This document shows, piece by piece, positions 19,555-27,832 of a stretch of DNA of 64,000 nt; the stretch's first letter is position 1; every line of letters begins with the position of its first letter. A program made the translations under genes and the position numbers. Source of the DNA: Alistipes onderdonkii (GTDB lineage Bacteria > Bacteroidota > Bacteroidia > Bacteroidales > Rikenellaceae); NCBI RefSeq assembly GCF_025145285.1, contig NZ_CP102251.1, positions 806,001-870,000 of the forward strand. Direction: 5' to 3'. The notes under the pieces were generated by a model. That model saw only the letters and a program-made list of their open reading frames with translations. It did no database searches and was not told the DNA's origin.

Positions 19555-21214
19555 CTACCGGTTCTCGTCGTCGGCACGGATCGCCTTGCGGCGAATCTTA
19601 CCGCTGATGGTCTTCGGTAGTTCGTCCACGAATTCGATGATGCGCGGATACTTGTAAGGCGCGGTGATCCGCTTCACATGATCCTGCAACTCCCGGATCA
19701 ATTCCTCCCCGGCCCGCGGCCTGTATTTCTCCCCCAGAATGATCGTCGCCTTGACCACCTGCCCCCGGATCTCGTCGGGAACCCCAGTGATGGCACATTC
19801 GACGACGGCCGGATGGGTCATCAGGGCGCTCTCCACCTCGAAGGGGCCAATCCGGTAGCCCGAACTCTTGATTACGTCGTCGGCACGCCCCACGAACCAG
19901 AAATATCCGTCCTCGTCGCGCCATGCCACGTCGCCCGTATAGTACACGCCGTCGTGCCAGACCTCGTGCGTCATCCCGTCGTTCAGGTAATACTCCTTGA
20001 AAAGCCCCAGCGGCTTCCCCCGGTCGGTACGGATCACGATTTGCCCCTGTTCGCCGTCCTCGGCCGAACGGCCGTCGGGCGTCAAGAGATCGATATCGTA
20101 CTGGGGGTTGGGCACGCCCATGCTGCCGGGCTTGGGCTCCATCCACGGAAAGGTGGCGAGGGTCAGCGTCGTTTCGGTCTGCCCGAAACCCTCCATCAGA
20201 CGGACGCCGGTCAGGCGTTTGAACGAGTCGTAAACGGCACCGTTGAGCGCCTCGCCCGCGGTCGTACAGTACTCCAGCGACGAAAGGTCGTATTTCGAAA
20301 GGTCTTCGCGAATCAGGAAACGGTAGATCGTAGGCGGCGCACACAGAGAGGTTATCCGGTACTGCCCGATCTTGCGCAGGATGTCGGCAGGCGTAAATTT
20401 CTCGTGGTCGTAAACGAAAATGTTGGCCCCGGCCAGCCATTGCCCGTACAACTTGCCCCAGGCGGCCTTCGCCCATCCGGTGTCGGCAATGGTGAGGTGC
20501 AGGCTGCCCTCGTGGAGGTTGTGCCAGAAGCACCCCGTGCTGATATGCCCCAGCGGATAGGTGAAATCGTGGGCGACCATCTTCGGTTCGCCCGTCGTGC
20601 CGGAGGTGAAATACATCAGCATGATGTCGTCGTTGGTGTTCACATGCTGCGGCCGCACGAAAGGCGCTGCATGGCGGATGCCCTCGTGGAAATCGAGGAA
20701 CCCTTCGGGAACCTCGGGGCCGACGCTTATCAGCAGCTTCGTGGTAGGGCTTTCCGGCATGGCCGCGGCGATATGGCCGGTTATCACCGGCTCGCCCGCG
20801 GCGACGATCGCCTTGATTCCGGCCATGTTGCAACGATAAACGACATCCTTCCTGGTCAGCAGGTGGGTCGCCGGGATGGCCACGGCTCCCAGTTTGTGCA
20901 AGGCAAGGATCGAAAACCAAAATTCATAGCGGCGCTTGAGGATCAGCATCACCATGTCCCCCCCGGCCGATGCCGAGGCTCTGGAAATAGGAGGCCGTGC
21001 GGTCGGTTTCACGCTTCATGTCGGCAAAGGAGAACTGGATCTCGCCGCCCCGGTCATCCGTCCACAGCAGCGCCTTCTTGTCGGGTTCCTCCGCCGCATA
21101 GGCATCCACCACGTCATAGGCGAAATTGAAATCCGCGGGGACGCGGATGCGGAAATTCCTTATGTAGTCTTCCTGGGAAGTAAATACCGTCCGGGATAAA
21201 AATTTCTCCACCAT
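19555..21214 (-). pseudogene. AMP-binding acyl-CoA synthetase, split by a frameshift at a G7 run
   Basis: This would be an enzyme of about 552 aa of the ANL superfamily, activating a fatty or other carboxylic acid to its CoA thioester in the cytoplasm. The first frame (start 21214) encodes MVEKFLSRTVFTSQEDYIRN up to FQSLGIGRGG. The rest, from DMVMLILKRRYEFWF on, lies in another frame. The switch falls on a run of seven G (plus-strand C 20958-20964), and removing one G restores a continuous protein. Downstream everything is intact: P-loop YFTSGTTGEPKMVAH, GFGQTETT, YYTGDVAWRDEDGYFWFVGR, and the catalytic Lys in PKTISGKIRR. The cause may be phase variation, recent decay or a sequencing error. 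It starts 4 nt after an XRE-cupin regulator, a pairing seen in other Bacteroidales. Confidence 0.85.
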
Positions 21215-21218
21215 ATGC

Positions 21219-21776
21219 CTACATTATTATCGCCAGGAAACGCACCGGCTTGCCGTCGAGCGCCTTCATGCCGTGCGGCAGGCCGGAATCGAAATAAAGG
21301 CTGTCGCCCACGCCGAGCACCAGCTCCTTGCCGCTGACCGAGATCAGCAGGCGCCCTTCCAGCACGTAGTTCATCTCCTGCCCCTTGTGGCAGTTCAGGT
21401 GCATCGGGGCATCGGCAGCCGAAGGCTCCACCGTCACGATGAAGGGGTCGGCCCTGCGGTCGCGGAAACCCGAGGCCAGCGCCTCGTACTTATAGGCCGC
21501 ACGCCGTTCGACCGATACACCCGTGCCGGCACGGGTGATGAAATAGGAGTTCATCTTGGGCTCCTCGCCGAACATCAGCACATCCAGGCTGATCCCGTAG
21601 CGGCGGGCTATGGTTTGCAGCACATTGACCGAAATATCGGCATCGCCGCTCTCCATATCCCTGTACTCGTCGACCGACAGACGGCAACTGTCCGCCACTT
21701 CCTGCTCCGAAAGTTCGAGCACCTCGCGCAATCCGCGCAAACGGGTTGCGATCGATTTAATCGGATCACACATCAT
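21219..21776 (-). CDS. XRE-family regulator with C-terminal cupin
   Basis: A 185-aa protein. Its N-terminal helix-turn-helix of the XRE/Cro type (residues about 8-65: LRGLREVLELSEQEVADSC ... ISVNVLQTIARRYGISLDVLM) is joined to a cupin_2 barrel (HLNCHKGQEMNYVLEGRLLI ... GDSLYFDSGLPHGM). Such regulators sense a small ligand in the cupin. Being cotranscribed with the acyl-CoA synthetase 4 nt downstream, it probably controls use of that enzyme's acid. The ATG at 21776 is chosen over an upstream in-frame codon at 21815, because the HTH follows closely; the next codon at 21773 is equally possible. Nearby boxes (TAACTTTA near 21835) are imperfect promoters. Confidence 0.86.
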   Translation of the reverse strand: MMCDPIKSIATRLRGLREVLELSEQEVADSCRLSVDEYRDMESGDADISVNVLQTIARRYGISLDVLMFGEEPKMNSYFITRAGTGVSVERRAAYKYEALASGFRDRRADPFIVTVEPSAADAPMHLNCHKGQEMNYVLEGRLLISVSGKELVLGVGDSLYFDSGLPHGMKALDGKPVRFLAIIM

Positions 21777-22027
21777 TCTATAATTTAAATTATCGGATAG
21801 GTTCGGCATTTGCAAAATTCCACGGCATAAAGTTACGATCCGTAACCGAATCGCCCCACAGCCAGCTTCCCATGCCGGAAATTATCACCTAACAACCTGG
21901 GCGTAAAGATAGTAAATATTATTAAAAACTACAACCATCCCCCTTTTCTTTCATTGTCCGCCGGAAAAACGCCCCGTCCCGGCGAAATCCGCAGGCGGCG
22001 GTGATATAGCGCAGGCACGGCAGCACC

Positions 22028-22098
22028 GGAAGCACCAGCGGTACGGGAAGCACCAGCGGTACGGAAACATCGGTGACACGGGAAGCACCGGCGGCACA
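22028..22098 (+). repeat. Tandem 17-18 bp repeat, about four copies
   Basis: Units start at 22028, 22046, 22063 and 22081. The first two read GGAAGCACCAGCGGTAC and are identical; the third and fourth are diverged (GGAAACATCGGTGACACG, GGAAGCACCGGCGGCACA). The array lies upstream of the XRE regulator, in gene-free DNA between 21777 and 22226. Confidence 0.8.
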
Positions 22099-22116
22099 AC
22101 GGCTTACGGGGAATGC

Positions 22117-22204
22117 GGGCATCTTGCGGGAAGTCTGCGGGACGTCTGCAGGAATAATGCAGGAATAATGCAGGAACCTTGCGGAGACTCTGCGGAGACA
22201 CCCT
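22117..22204 (+). repeat. Tandem 11-bp repeat array, eight units
   Basis: Eight consecutive units of exactly 11 bp start at 22117, 22128, 22139, 22150, 22161, 22172, 22183 and 22194. Most fit RGGAnnnnTGC; units four and five are identical (AGGAATAATGC) and the last is degenerate. The period is about one DNA helical turn. No open frame of merit covers it. Confidence 0.85.
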
Positions 22205-22226
22205 GATGGCATCGCGGCGGCAAAAC

Positions 22227-22264
22227 AAAAGGAGGGCCGTACTTGCGCAGTACGGCCCCCTTTT
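22227..22264. terminator. Terminator of the GH78 gene
   Basis: GGGCCGTACT pairs perfectly with AGTACGGCCC around TGCGC, extended by AAAAGG/CCTTTT. It works on both strands and lies 15 nt after the stop of the minus-strand rhamnosidase gene. Confidence 0.88.
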
Positions 22265-22278
22265 CCAAACCGGATCGC

Positions 22279-25053
22279 CTATCGCACGCTGAAGCGGTAG
22301 ATACCCGACCCGACGCCGAATACGCGGTACCCGTCCTCGGTACCGAGGCTTTCGACATCCTTGCACTGCGCGACTTCGAGCCCGCTTTCGCAAACCCGGC
22401 TGCCGGCAGGGGCGGGGACATAAATCCGCGCCGTGGTGTTGGCCGGCACCTCGACCAACAGGTCGAAACCGCCCTGTTCGGTCGTCCACTCGCTGCGGAT
22501 CAGTCCATAGGGCGAGCGGAACGAGGCCTTGGCGCTGCGCAGGTCACCCACGATCTCGGGCCTGACGATGAATTTCTTATAGGCCTGCACCGAATCGTCG
22601 CGGCGAATGCCGCCCACATAGGTATAAAACCATTCGAGCAGGTGCCCCAGCATCAGGTGGTTGTGCGATTTGCGGGGCAGTGCCTGCCATGATTCGGGCA
22701 GCGCCGTAGCGCCCTGGGCGAGCATATAACCGTAGCCGTATACGTCGTACCGCGAGTTCATGTCGAAGATCACCTGCGAATTCCCGCTCTGCTCCAGCGC
22801 CCGCAGCACGTAGTTGTATCCCACGTCGCCCGCCGTCAGCGCATTGCCGCGGCTGCGGATGTCCTGCACCAGGTTCGCCAGCACGGCATCGCGGTTCTGC
22901 GGCTCGCAAATGCCCGAGTAGAGCGCCAGCGCATTGCCGGCCTGGCTGTTCTTGTCATAACTCCCGGTCTGGGGATGATAGTATTTTTCGTTGTAGGCCT
23001 TGCGGATATCCTGTGCCAGCTTCCCGTATTTCGCGGCATCCTCCTTGCGCCCCATCTTCTCGGCCGCCTTGCGGATCGTCTCGGCGTCCATATAATAGAT
23101 CGGTGTCGCCGTTCCGGCCAGGGAGGTGAGCTGCGCTCGGCCGGGGTATTTGGGCCCCAGGTCGCACCAGTCGCCGAGCCCGTGGGAAAGGATATGCCCG
23201 TCGGCCTTCGAACTGAGGTAATCCACATAGCGCTTCATCGCCTCGTAATGCCGCTCGACCAACCGGAAATCACCGTAGTACTCGTAGACCAGCCACGGTG
23301 CCAGCACGAACGCGCTGCCCCACTCGGGCGAATCGCGGAACCCGTCGAGGAAAGTGACATATTCGGGACAGATATCGGGGATAAGCCCCTCGGGCGTCTG
23401 CGCGAGCTCCATGTCGGTCAGCATCTTATCGTAGAGGGTATACACGTCGAACTTCGATTGCAGCGACCCGAACATCAGGTGCAGTTGCTCGATCCACGGC
23501 AGCTTCTCGCGGTGGGGGCAGTCGGTGAAATAGCTCACCATATTGCCCTTGATACCCCACGCAATAAGCTCCTCGGTCTTGTTGAGCAGGTCGTTCGAAC
23601 AGAGGAACGTCCCGGCCATCCGGGTGGCGTTGCGCGTATGCAGGCCACGAAGGGTAACGATCTCGGGCAGCCCTTCGGGATTCTCCTCCCCGGCCGGGAC
23701 GGCATTGCTCACCAGCACGTAACGCTGTCCGAAATAGGTGAACTGGGGGCGCCACGTCTCCACCTCGTCGCCGCGCAGGGTGTAGGTCAACCTGTATTCA
23801 CCGCGGTAGCCGCCGCATTCGGTAATCGAGTCGCACTCGAAATTGAACAGCTCGGTGGTGTTGAGCTGCACGCTCTGCCCGCGTTTGCCGCGGACTTCCA
23901 GCTGCACCGTCCCCGAGAAGTTCTGGCCCATGTCGTACAGCCATTTGCCGTGGCGGGTCTTGCGGATCGAGACCACGGGGAACTCTTCCATCACCCGCAC
24001 GGGTTCGGCGACGGGGGAAACCAACTTCCCGCGCTGGGTCGTCACCAGCGGCTCGGCCCAGGCCGAAGCGTCGTAGCCGGGCAGCATCCATCCTGTCCGC
24101 TCGCGCGTCGCATCGTAATCCTCGCCGCCGAAGATGCTGCTGTACGTCACGGGGCTTTCGGTCACACGCCAGGCGCGGTCGCTGACAATAGTCTCGTGCG
24201 TCCCGTCGGCATACTCGATCTCGGCCTTGAAGATCATCTTGGGATAACCGAAGCTGATGAGCGCCTTGAAATAGCGTTCGCGCGGCACATTGTAGAGGCC
24301 GTTGCCGAGCATCACACCGAACACGTTGCCTCCCGGCTGCAATTCTTCGCTGATGTCGAACGTCTGGTAGCACACCTGCCTGTCGTAGTCGCTCCACGCA
24401 GGGTCGAGGAAATTGTCGCCCACCTTCGCCCCGTTCAGAAACAGCTCGAACTGTCCCAGGCCGCTGACATAGACCGTCGCCCGCTCGACGGGCTTGGTAA
24501 CCTTCACTTCACGGCGGAACTGCGGCAGCCGGTTGAGCGCCGTTTTCCTGTCGCCGATCTTTATTTTGTTGAACTCCTGTCCGGGCACCACGCGCAGGCT
24601 GTCGGGCAGCTCCTCGAAGGCGATCCACCGGGCTCCGTCCCAATCGCTGCCGTCGAGCAGGCCGACCGCGAACGACCGGATTTCGCTCCACGGCGAATAA
24701 TTCCCCGCAGCATCGCTTACCCGCACGCGCCAGTAATAGCGCTGCCCCGGCTTCAGCGTTCGCCCGGCATAGCGCACATGCAGTGAGACATCGGATTTGC
24801 GTTGTTCGTCCCACAACAGCTTCCGGCCCCTGGCCAGGTCGGCGGGGTCGGACGCCACCTGAATCTGATACCCGGCCTGCAGGAATCCGCGGCCGACGGA
24901 AAGCGTCTGCCAACTGAATTGCGGCGTCAGCGTATTGATCGCCAACGGGTTGTCCCGGTATTCACACCTCAGTTCCGCCACACGAAACTCATCTGCGGCA
25001 ATGCCCCACAGGCAGCTTAGCAGCAATGGGAACAATAGTAATAGTTTTTTCAT
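22279..25053 (-). CDS. Secreted alpha-L-rhamnosidase, glycoside hydrolase family 78
   Basis: A 924-aa exported enzyme expected to remove terminal alpha-L-rhamnose from plant glycans or flavonoid glycosides by inversion. A type I signal peptide (MKKLLLLFPLLLSCLWGIA) is followed by a fibronectin-like domain (PQFSWQTL ... GYQIQVASDPADL) and the N-terminal rhamnosidase domain with FELFLNGAKVGDNFLDPAW. The (alpha/alpha)6 catalytic barrel carries TDCPHREKLPWIEQLH (near residues 505-520, with the acidic residue taken as general acid), and a beta-sandwich ends the chain. The ATG at 25053 is chosen by the signal peptide; one at 25059 is possible. It stands alone, without a SusCD pair beside it, behind its own terminator. 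Confidence 0.92.
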   Translation of the reverse strand: MKKLLLLFPLLLSCLWGIAADEFRVAELRCEYRDNPLAINTLTPQFSWQTLSVGRGFLQAGYQIQVASDPADLARGRKLLWDEQRKSDVSLHVRYAGRTLKPGQRYYWRVRVSDAAGNYSPWSEIRSFAVGLLDGSDWDGARWIAFEELPDSLRVVPGQEFNKIKIGDRKTALNRLPQFRREVKVTKPVERATVYVSGLGQFELFLNGAKVGDNFLDPAWSDYDRQVCYQTFDISEELQPGGNVFGVMLGNGLYNVPRERYFKALISFGYPKMIFKAEIEYADGTHETIVSDRAWRVTESPVTYSSIFGGEDYDATRERTGWMLPGYDASAWAEPLVTTQRGKLVSPVAEPVRVMEEFPVVSIRKTRHGKWLYDMGQNFSGTVQLEVRGKRGQSVQLNTTELFNFECDSITECGGYRGEYRLTYTLRGDEVETWRPQFTYFGQRYVLVSNAVPAGEENPEGLPEIVTLRGLHTRNATRMAGTFLCSNDLLNKTEELIAWGIKGNMVSYFTDCPHREKLPWIEQLHLMFGSLQSKFDVYTLYDKMLTDMELAQTPEGLIPDICPEYVTFLDGFRDSPEWGSAFVLAPWLVYEYYGDFRLVERHYEAMKRYVDYLSSKADGHILSHGLGDWCDLGPKYPGRAQLTSLAGTATPIYYMDAETIRKAAEKMGRKEDAAKYGKLAQDIRKAYNEKYYHPQTGSYDKNSQAGNALALYSGICEPQNRDAVLANLVQDIRSRGNALTAGDVGYNYVLRALEQSGNSQVIFDMNSRYDVYGYGYMLAQGATALPESWQALPRKSHNHLMLGHLLEWFYTYVGGIRRDDSVQAYKKFIVRPEIVGDLRSAKASFRSPYGLIRSEWTTEQGGFDLLVEVPANTTARIYVPAPAGSRVCESGLEVAQCKDVESLGTEDGYRVFGVGSGIYRFSVR

Positions 25054-25321
25054 AATCATTAAGATTTGGTTTCGTTTCAGGTTGTTTTTAATTTCCTTTG
25101 AAGCCAAAAATAATGTTTTTATTTTACTTTTACACGCTCTTGCAAAAAATACGAATCCAAAAAGTCATTTTTCGAATATAAAAATCATATTTCGAACTTT
25201 TCCGGCAAAGGTACTATCCCCGCACAGGCTGCCGGCCTGCCGCCAAAGCCCGTCAAACAACCGAATATCAGGCAGGCAGCGCACAATACCCAAGCTACCG
25301 GACAGCCGGGCATGCAGCGTG
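25054..25321 (-). other. 5' region of the GH78 gene
   Basis: AT-rich DNA next to the start contains several AAAAAT/ATTTTT blocks. A TACCTTTG at 25213-25206 could be the -7 box, about 150 nt upstream of the start, but no -33 element is at the right distance. I see no gene in this part. Confidence 0.4.
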
Positions 25322-25355
25322 CAAAAATGAAAAACCCGCCCCTCGGGCAGGGCGG
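25322..25355 (-). terminator. Orphan terminator-like hairpin
   Basis: On the minus strand CCGCCC pairs with GGGCGG around an 8-nt loop, followed by GTTTTTCATTTTT. No gene recognised ends here. It points the same way as the GH78 gene but lies 270 nt upstream of it, so it may end a short RNA started within 25360-25600. Confidence 0.5.
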
Positions 25356-25598
25356 AAATCGCACAAGATCATTTTACCCGGCTGCACTGGTCGACCAGAC
25401 AGGCGACCGAAACACTGTGCATCCCGGCATTGGCCGCACTGAATACAATGGAAATATGCAGGATGCGCGGCGTTGCAGCTTCGAATTTCGGTTTTCGGAC
25501 TGCAAATCAGGAAAAAATTCGGATGTCGTGTCCCGCCCAGCAAAAAATTCTTACGGCTTTTTCAACCGCTCCCGCTCCGAATGTCCCGATTTTTTTCC

Positions 25599-25606
25599 TA
25601 CCTTTG
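25599..25606 (+). promoter_or_regulatory. -7 box of the DUF3127 gene
   Basis: TACCTTTG on the plus strand, 38 nt before the ATG at 25645. No clear -33 box. Confidence 0.6.
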
Positions 25607-25644
25607 TCACAAACAAATCTATCAACACATTTTACATCGATACC

Positions 25645-26007
25645 ATGGAATTCGAAGGAACCGTTTACAAAATAATGCCCGTGACGAAAGGCACCTCCGC
25701 ACGCGGCGACTGGCAGCGCCAGGACGTAGTGTTCGAGATGAACGAAGGCTCGTTCGCACGCAAAATCTGCGTGACGTTCTTCAACAAGCCCGAAGACGTC
25801 GCCCGGCTGAAAGAGGGTGCCGCCTACACCGTCTCGGTCAACATCGAGTCGCGCGAATACAACGGCCGCTGGTACACCGACATCCGCGCATGGCGCATCC
25901 AACCCAAGCAGGCCGAATCCGCCGCCCCGATGCCCGACATGCCGCCCATTCCCGAAGAGCCCTCATACGCCTCTTCCCCGGCAGAAGTGGACGACCTGCC
26001 GTTCTAA
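25645..26007 (+). CDS. DUF3127 domain protein
   Basis: A 120-aa small protein of the DUF3127 family, widespread in Bacteroidetes. Residues 1-85 form the domain (MEFEGTVYKIMPVTKGTSAR, VVFEMNEG, VTFFNKPEDVARLKEG, YNGRWYTDIRAWRI), whose beta-rich pattern resembles an OB fold. The tail is Pro/Ser/Ala-rich and ends in acidic EVDDLPF, very like the C-terminal tip DDLPF of single-strand DNA-binding proteins that recruits partners. A nucleic-acid-binding role is therefore plausible but inferred. The ATG at 25645 is preferred to longer frames because of the promoter box upstream. Confidence 0.85.
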   Translation: MEFEGTVYKIMPVTKGTSARGDWQRQDVVFEMNEGSFARKICVTFFNKPEDVARLKEGAAYTVSVNIESREYNGRWYTDIRAWRIQPKQAESAAPMPDMPPIPEEPSYASSPAEVDDLPF

Positions 26008-26076
26008 AACGGGCAGACACCATACACAGCGGCGGCCGGAGCGATTTCCGGCCGCCGTTGCTTTATACGCATAAAC

Positions 26077-26556
26077 ATGGAAAAACCTACCGACACCGCC
26101 ATACGCCCCCTGCACGAAACGGAACTGCCGGCAGCATCCGCCCTCGCTGGGCGCGTCTTCGCCGAGTTCGAAGCCCCGGAATACAGCCCCGAGGGCATCG
26201 GCGCATTCCTCCGCTTTGTCGCACCGGAAGCCCTCGCGGCACAGCACCGCAACGGGTCGATGCAATCGTGGGGCGCTTTCCGGCAGGGAAGGCTCGTCGG
26301 GATCATCGCCCTGACGCGACGCAGCCACCTGTGCCTGCTTTTCGTGGAGAAAGCCTGCCATCGGCAGGGCATCGCCCGGGCCCTGTTCTCAACACTGCGC
26401 GACCACTGCCGCACGGCACCGGACACGCCCCGGATCACGGTAAACTCCTCGCCCTATGCCGTCGGAGCCTACCGCAGGCTGGGATTCCGCGCGACCGGCG
26501 ACGAACGCACCGTCGACGGCATCCGGTTCACACCGATGGAATACCTATTTATATAA
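26077..26556 (+). CDS. GNAT family N-acetyltransferase
   Basis: A 159-aa GCN5-related acetyltransferase. The motif A region is LLFVEKACHRQGIARALFST (Q-x-x-G-x-A loop for acetyl-CoA), and motif B is ITVNSSPYAVGAYRRLGFRAT. The ending DGIRFTPMEYLFI is typical of small YhbS/ElaA-like members. It follows the DUF3127 gene by 69 nt and may share its transcript. The substrate is unknown. Confidence 0.88.
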   Translation: MEKPTDTAIRPLHETELPAASALAGRVFAEFEAPEYSPEGIGAFLRFVAPEALAAQHRNGSMQSWGAFRQGRLVGIIALTRRSHLCLLFVEKACHRQGIARALFSTLRDHCRTAPDTPRITVNSSPYAVGAYRRLGFRATGDERTVDGIRFTPMEYLFI

Positions 26557-26588
26557 AAAAGAAGCGGGCTCCGCTCGGAGCCCGCTTC
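26555..26588. terminator. Bidirectional terminator between GNAT and FKBP genes
   Basis: GAAGCGGGCTCC pairs perfectly with GGAGCCCGCTTC around GCTC. Six Ts follow on the minus strand, so it mainly serves the minus-strand FKBP gene that ends at 26616. Confidence 0.88.
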
Positions 26589-26615
26589 CAAATATCTTCC
26601 GGAAATGCATCCCGC

Positions 26616-27743
26616 TTATTTTGCAGGTGCCGGTGCAGGAGTCGTCGCGGTCGAATCGGCCGGTGCGGGCTCCTCGTAAGGGATTACTTCGATCACTTCC
26701 ACATCGAACTGGAGCGCCTCGTTGGGGCCGATGTCACGGCCTGCACCACGCGTACCGTAAGCCAGGTCGCTCGGAATCCAGAGCGTGATCTTACCGCCCT
26801 CGCCCACGAGCTGGAGACCTTCCGTCCAACCCTTGATGACACGGTTCAGCGGGAACTTGGCGGGTTCGTCAGCCTCCTTGGGAGCGCCCTTTTCATCGAA
26901 CGAATCGGGGCTCTGCTTGCGCATCATCTCCTGCTGCTCTTTCGAGCGGTTCTTGAAGATCGAGGTGTCGAACACCTTGCCTTCACGCGTATATCCGGTA
27001 TAGTGTACCCGAACCACATCGCGGGGATCCTTCGCCATCTTGGCAGCGTCGCCCTCCTTGGTAACTTTGTAGAGCAGGCCCGACTCGGTCTTCTTGACGC
27101 CCGACTTCTTCTCGGTCTTCTCCAGCCATGCCTTCGATGCGGCGGCATTCTCGGCAGGGCGCTTCACCATGAAATAATATTGCAGGTACTGGTTTACCTC
27201 GTCCTCGGTCATCTTGGCCTTGCCGTCACGTACGTCCTGCATGGCCTGACCGATCCAAACCAGCTGTATGGGCATACCGCTCTGGCTGATGTTGTAACCG
27301 ATGTCGTTACCGAAAGCATACGAAATCTCGGCGCGCTCCTCCTCGTTCTCGAACATGGCAGGGTCGGCCGTGGGATATTCGACCTTCGTGCTGTCGCCTC
27401 CGGCCAGACGGATGCTGTCCTGCTCGGCACGTTTGGCGGCGATTGCCTGGGCGCGCTCGCCGCGCTTGGTCATGAAGTACTCGCGCAGCATTTCGAGCGA
27501 TTTGTCGTGCTCCTGCGTAGCCTTACCCATCGCACTTTCCTTGATACCCTTGTCGATGGCCTTGAAATCGAAGGGGATGTCCCTCATTTCAAAATTTATA
27601 CCGTTACCAATGTTCGCACCCAGCACATACGACAGCGAGTCGAATTCGGAAAGGCTGCCCATATGGACACCGCCGCCCTTGTCTCCGCAGGCGGTCAGGA
27701 TTGCGGCACCCGCAAGCGCCGCGGCAAAAAGAATCTTTTTCAT
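26616..27743 (-). CDS. FKBP-type peptidyl-prolyl isomerase lipoprotein
   Basis: A 375-aa exported foldase. The signal MKKILFAAALAGAAILTAC has Cys 19 as lipid site. Two FkpA-type N-terminal dimerisation segments (about residues 33-100 and 135-200, e.g. SYVLGANIGNGINFEMRDI and SYAFGNDIGYNISQSGMPI) precede one FKBP domain (VRVHYTGYTREGKVFDTS ... PLNRVIKGWTEGLQLVGEGG ... AYGTRGAGRDIGPNEALQFDVE). The duplicated N-terminal part makes it longer than FkpA. The tail is Pro/Ala/Thr-rich. It acts on periplasmic or outer-membrane clients. Confidence 0.92.
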   Translation of the reverse strand: MKKILFAAALAGAAILTACGDKGGGVHMGSLSEFDSLSYVLGANIGNGINFEMRDIPFDFKAIDKGIKESAMGKATQEHDKSLEMLREYFMTKRGERAQAIAAKRAEQDSIRLAGGDSTKVEYPTADPAMFENEEERAEISYAFGNDIGYNISQSGMPIQLVWIGQAMQDVRDGKAKMTEDEVNQYLQYYFMVKRPAENAAASKAWLEKTEKKSGVKKTESGLLYKVTKEGDAAKMAKDPRDVVRVHYTGYTREGKVFDTSIFKNRSKEQQEMMRKQSPDSFDEKGAPKEADEPAKFPLNRVIKGWTEGLQLVGEGGKITLWIPSDLAYGTRGAGRDIGPNEALQFDVEVIEVIPYEEPAPADSTATTPAPAPAK

Positions 27744-27798
27744 CGTTTTTTGAATATGTTTAGTCTAATCGTTTGAGCCTGTTCGGGGTTCACCCGCG

Positions 27799-27832
27799 CA
27801 AAGTTATAAAATAATTACGATATCGCCCCAAA
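27799..27832 (-). promoter_or_regulatory. Promoter of the larger FKBP gene
   Basis: Minus-strand TAACTTTG (27806-27799), with TTTG at 27832-27829, a 22-nt spacer. The -7 box is 55 nt before the ATG at 27743. Confidence 0.6.

Noticed and set aside
22117..22204. CRISPR array
   Set aside because: Units are 11 bp with no separate spacers, and no cas genes are present.
21922..22489. Overlapping minus-strand open frames over the 11-bp and 18-bp repeats
   Set aside because: They only reflect the repeats and extend into the end of the GH78 gene in the wrong frame; no start context or family resemblance.
25295..25543. Cys-rich minus-strand open frame with CIQCGQCRDAQCF
   Set aside because: It looks ferredoxin-like for a few residues, but the frame runs through the orphan terminator hairpin and opposite the DUF3127 5' region, and lacks a plausible start.
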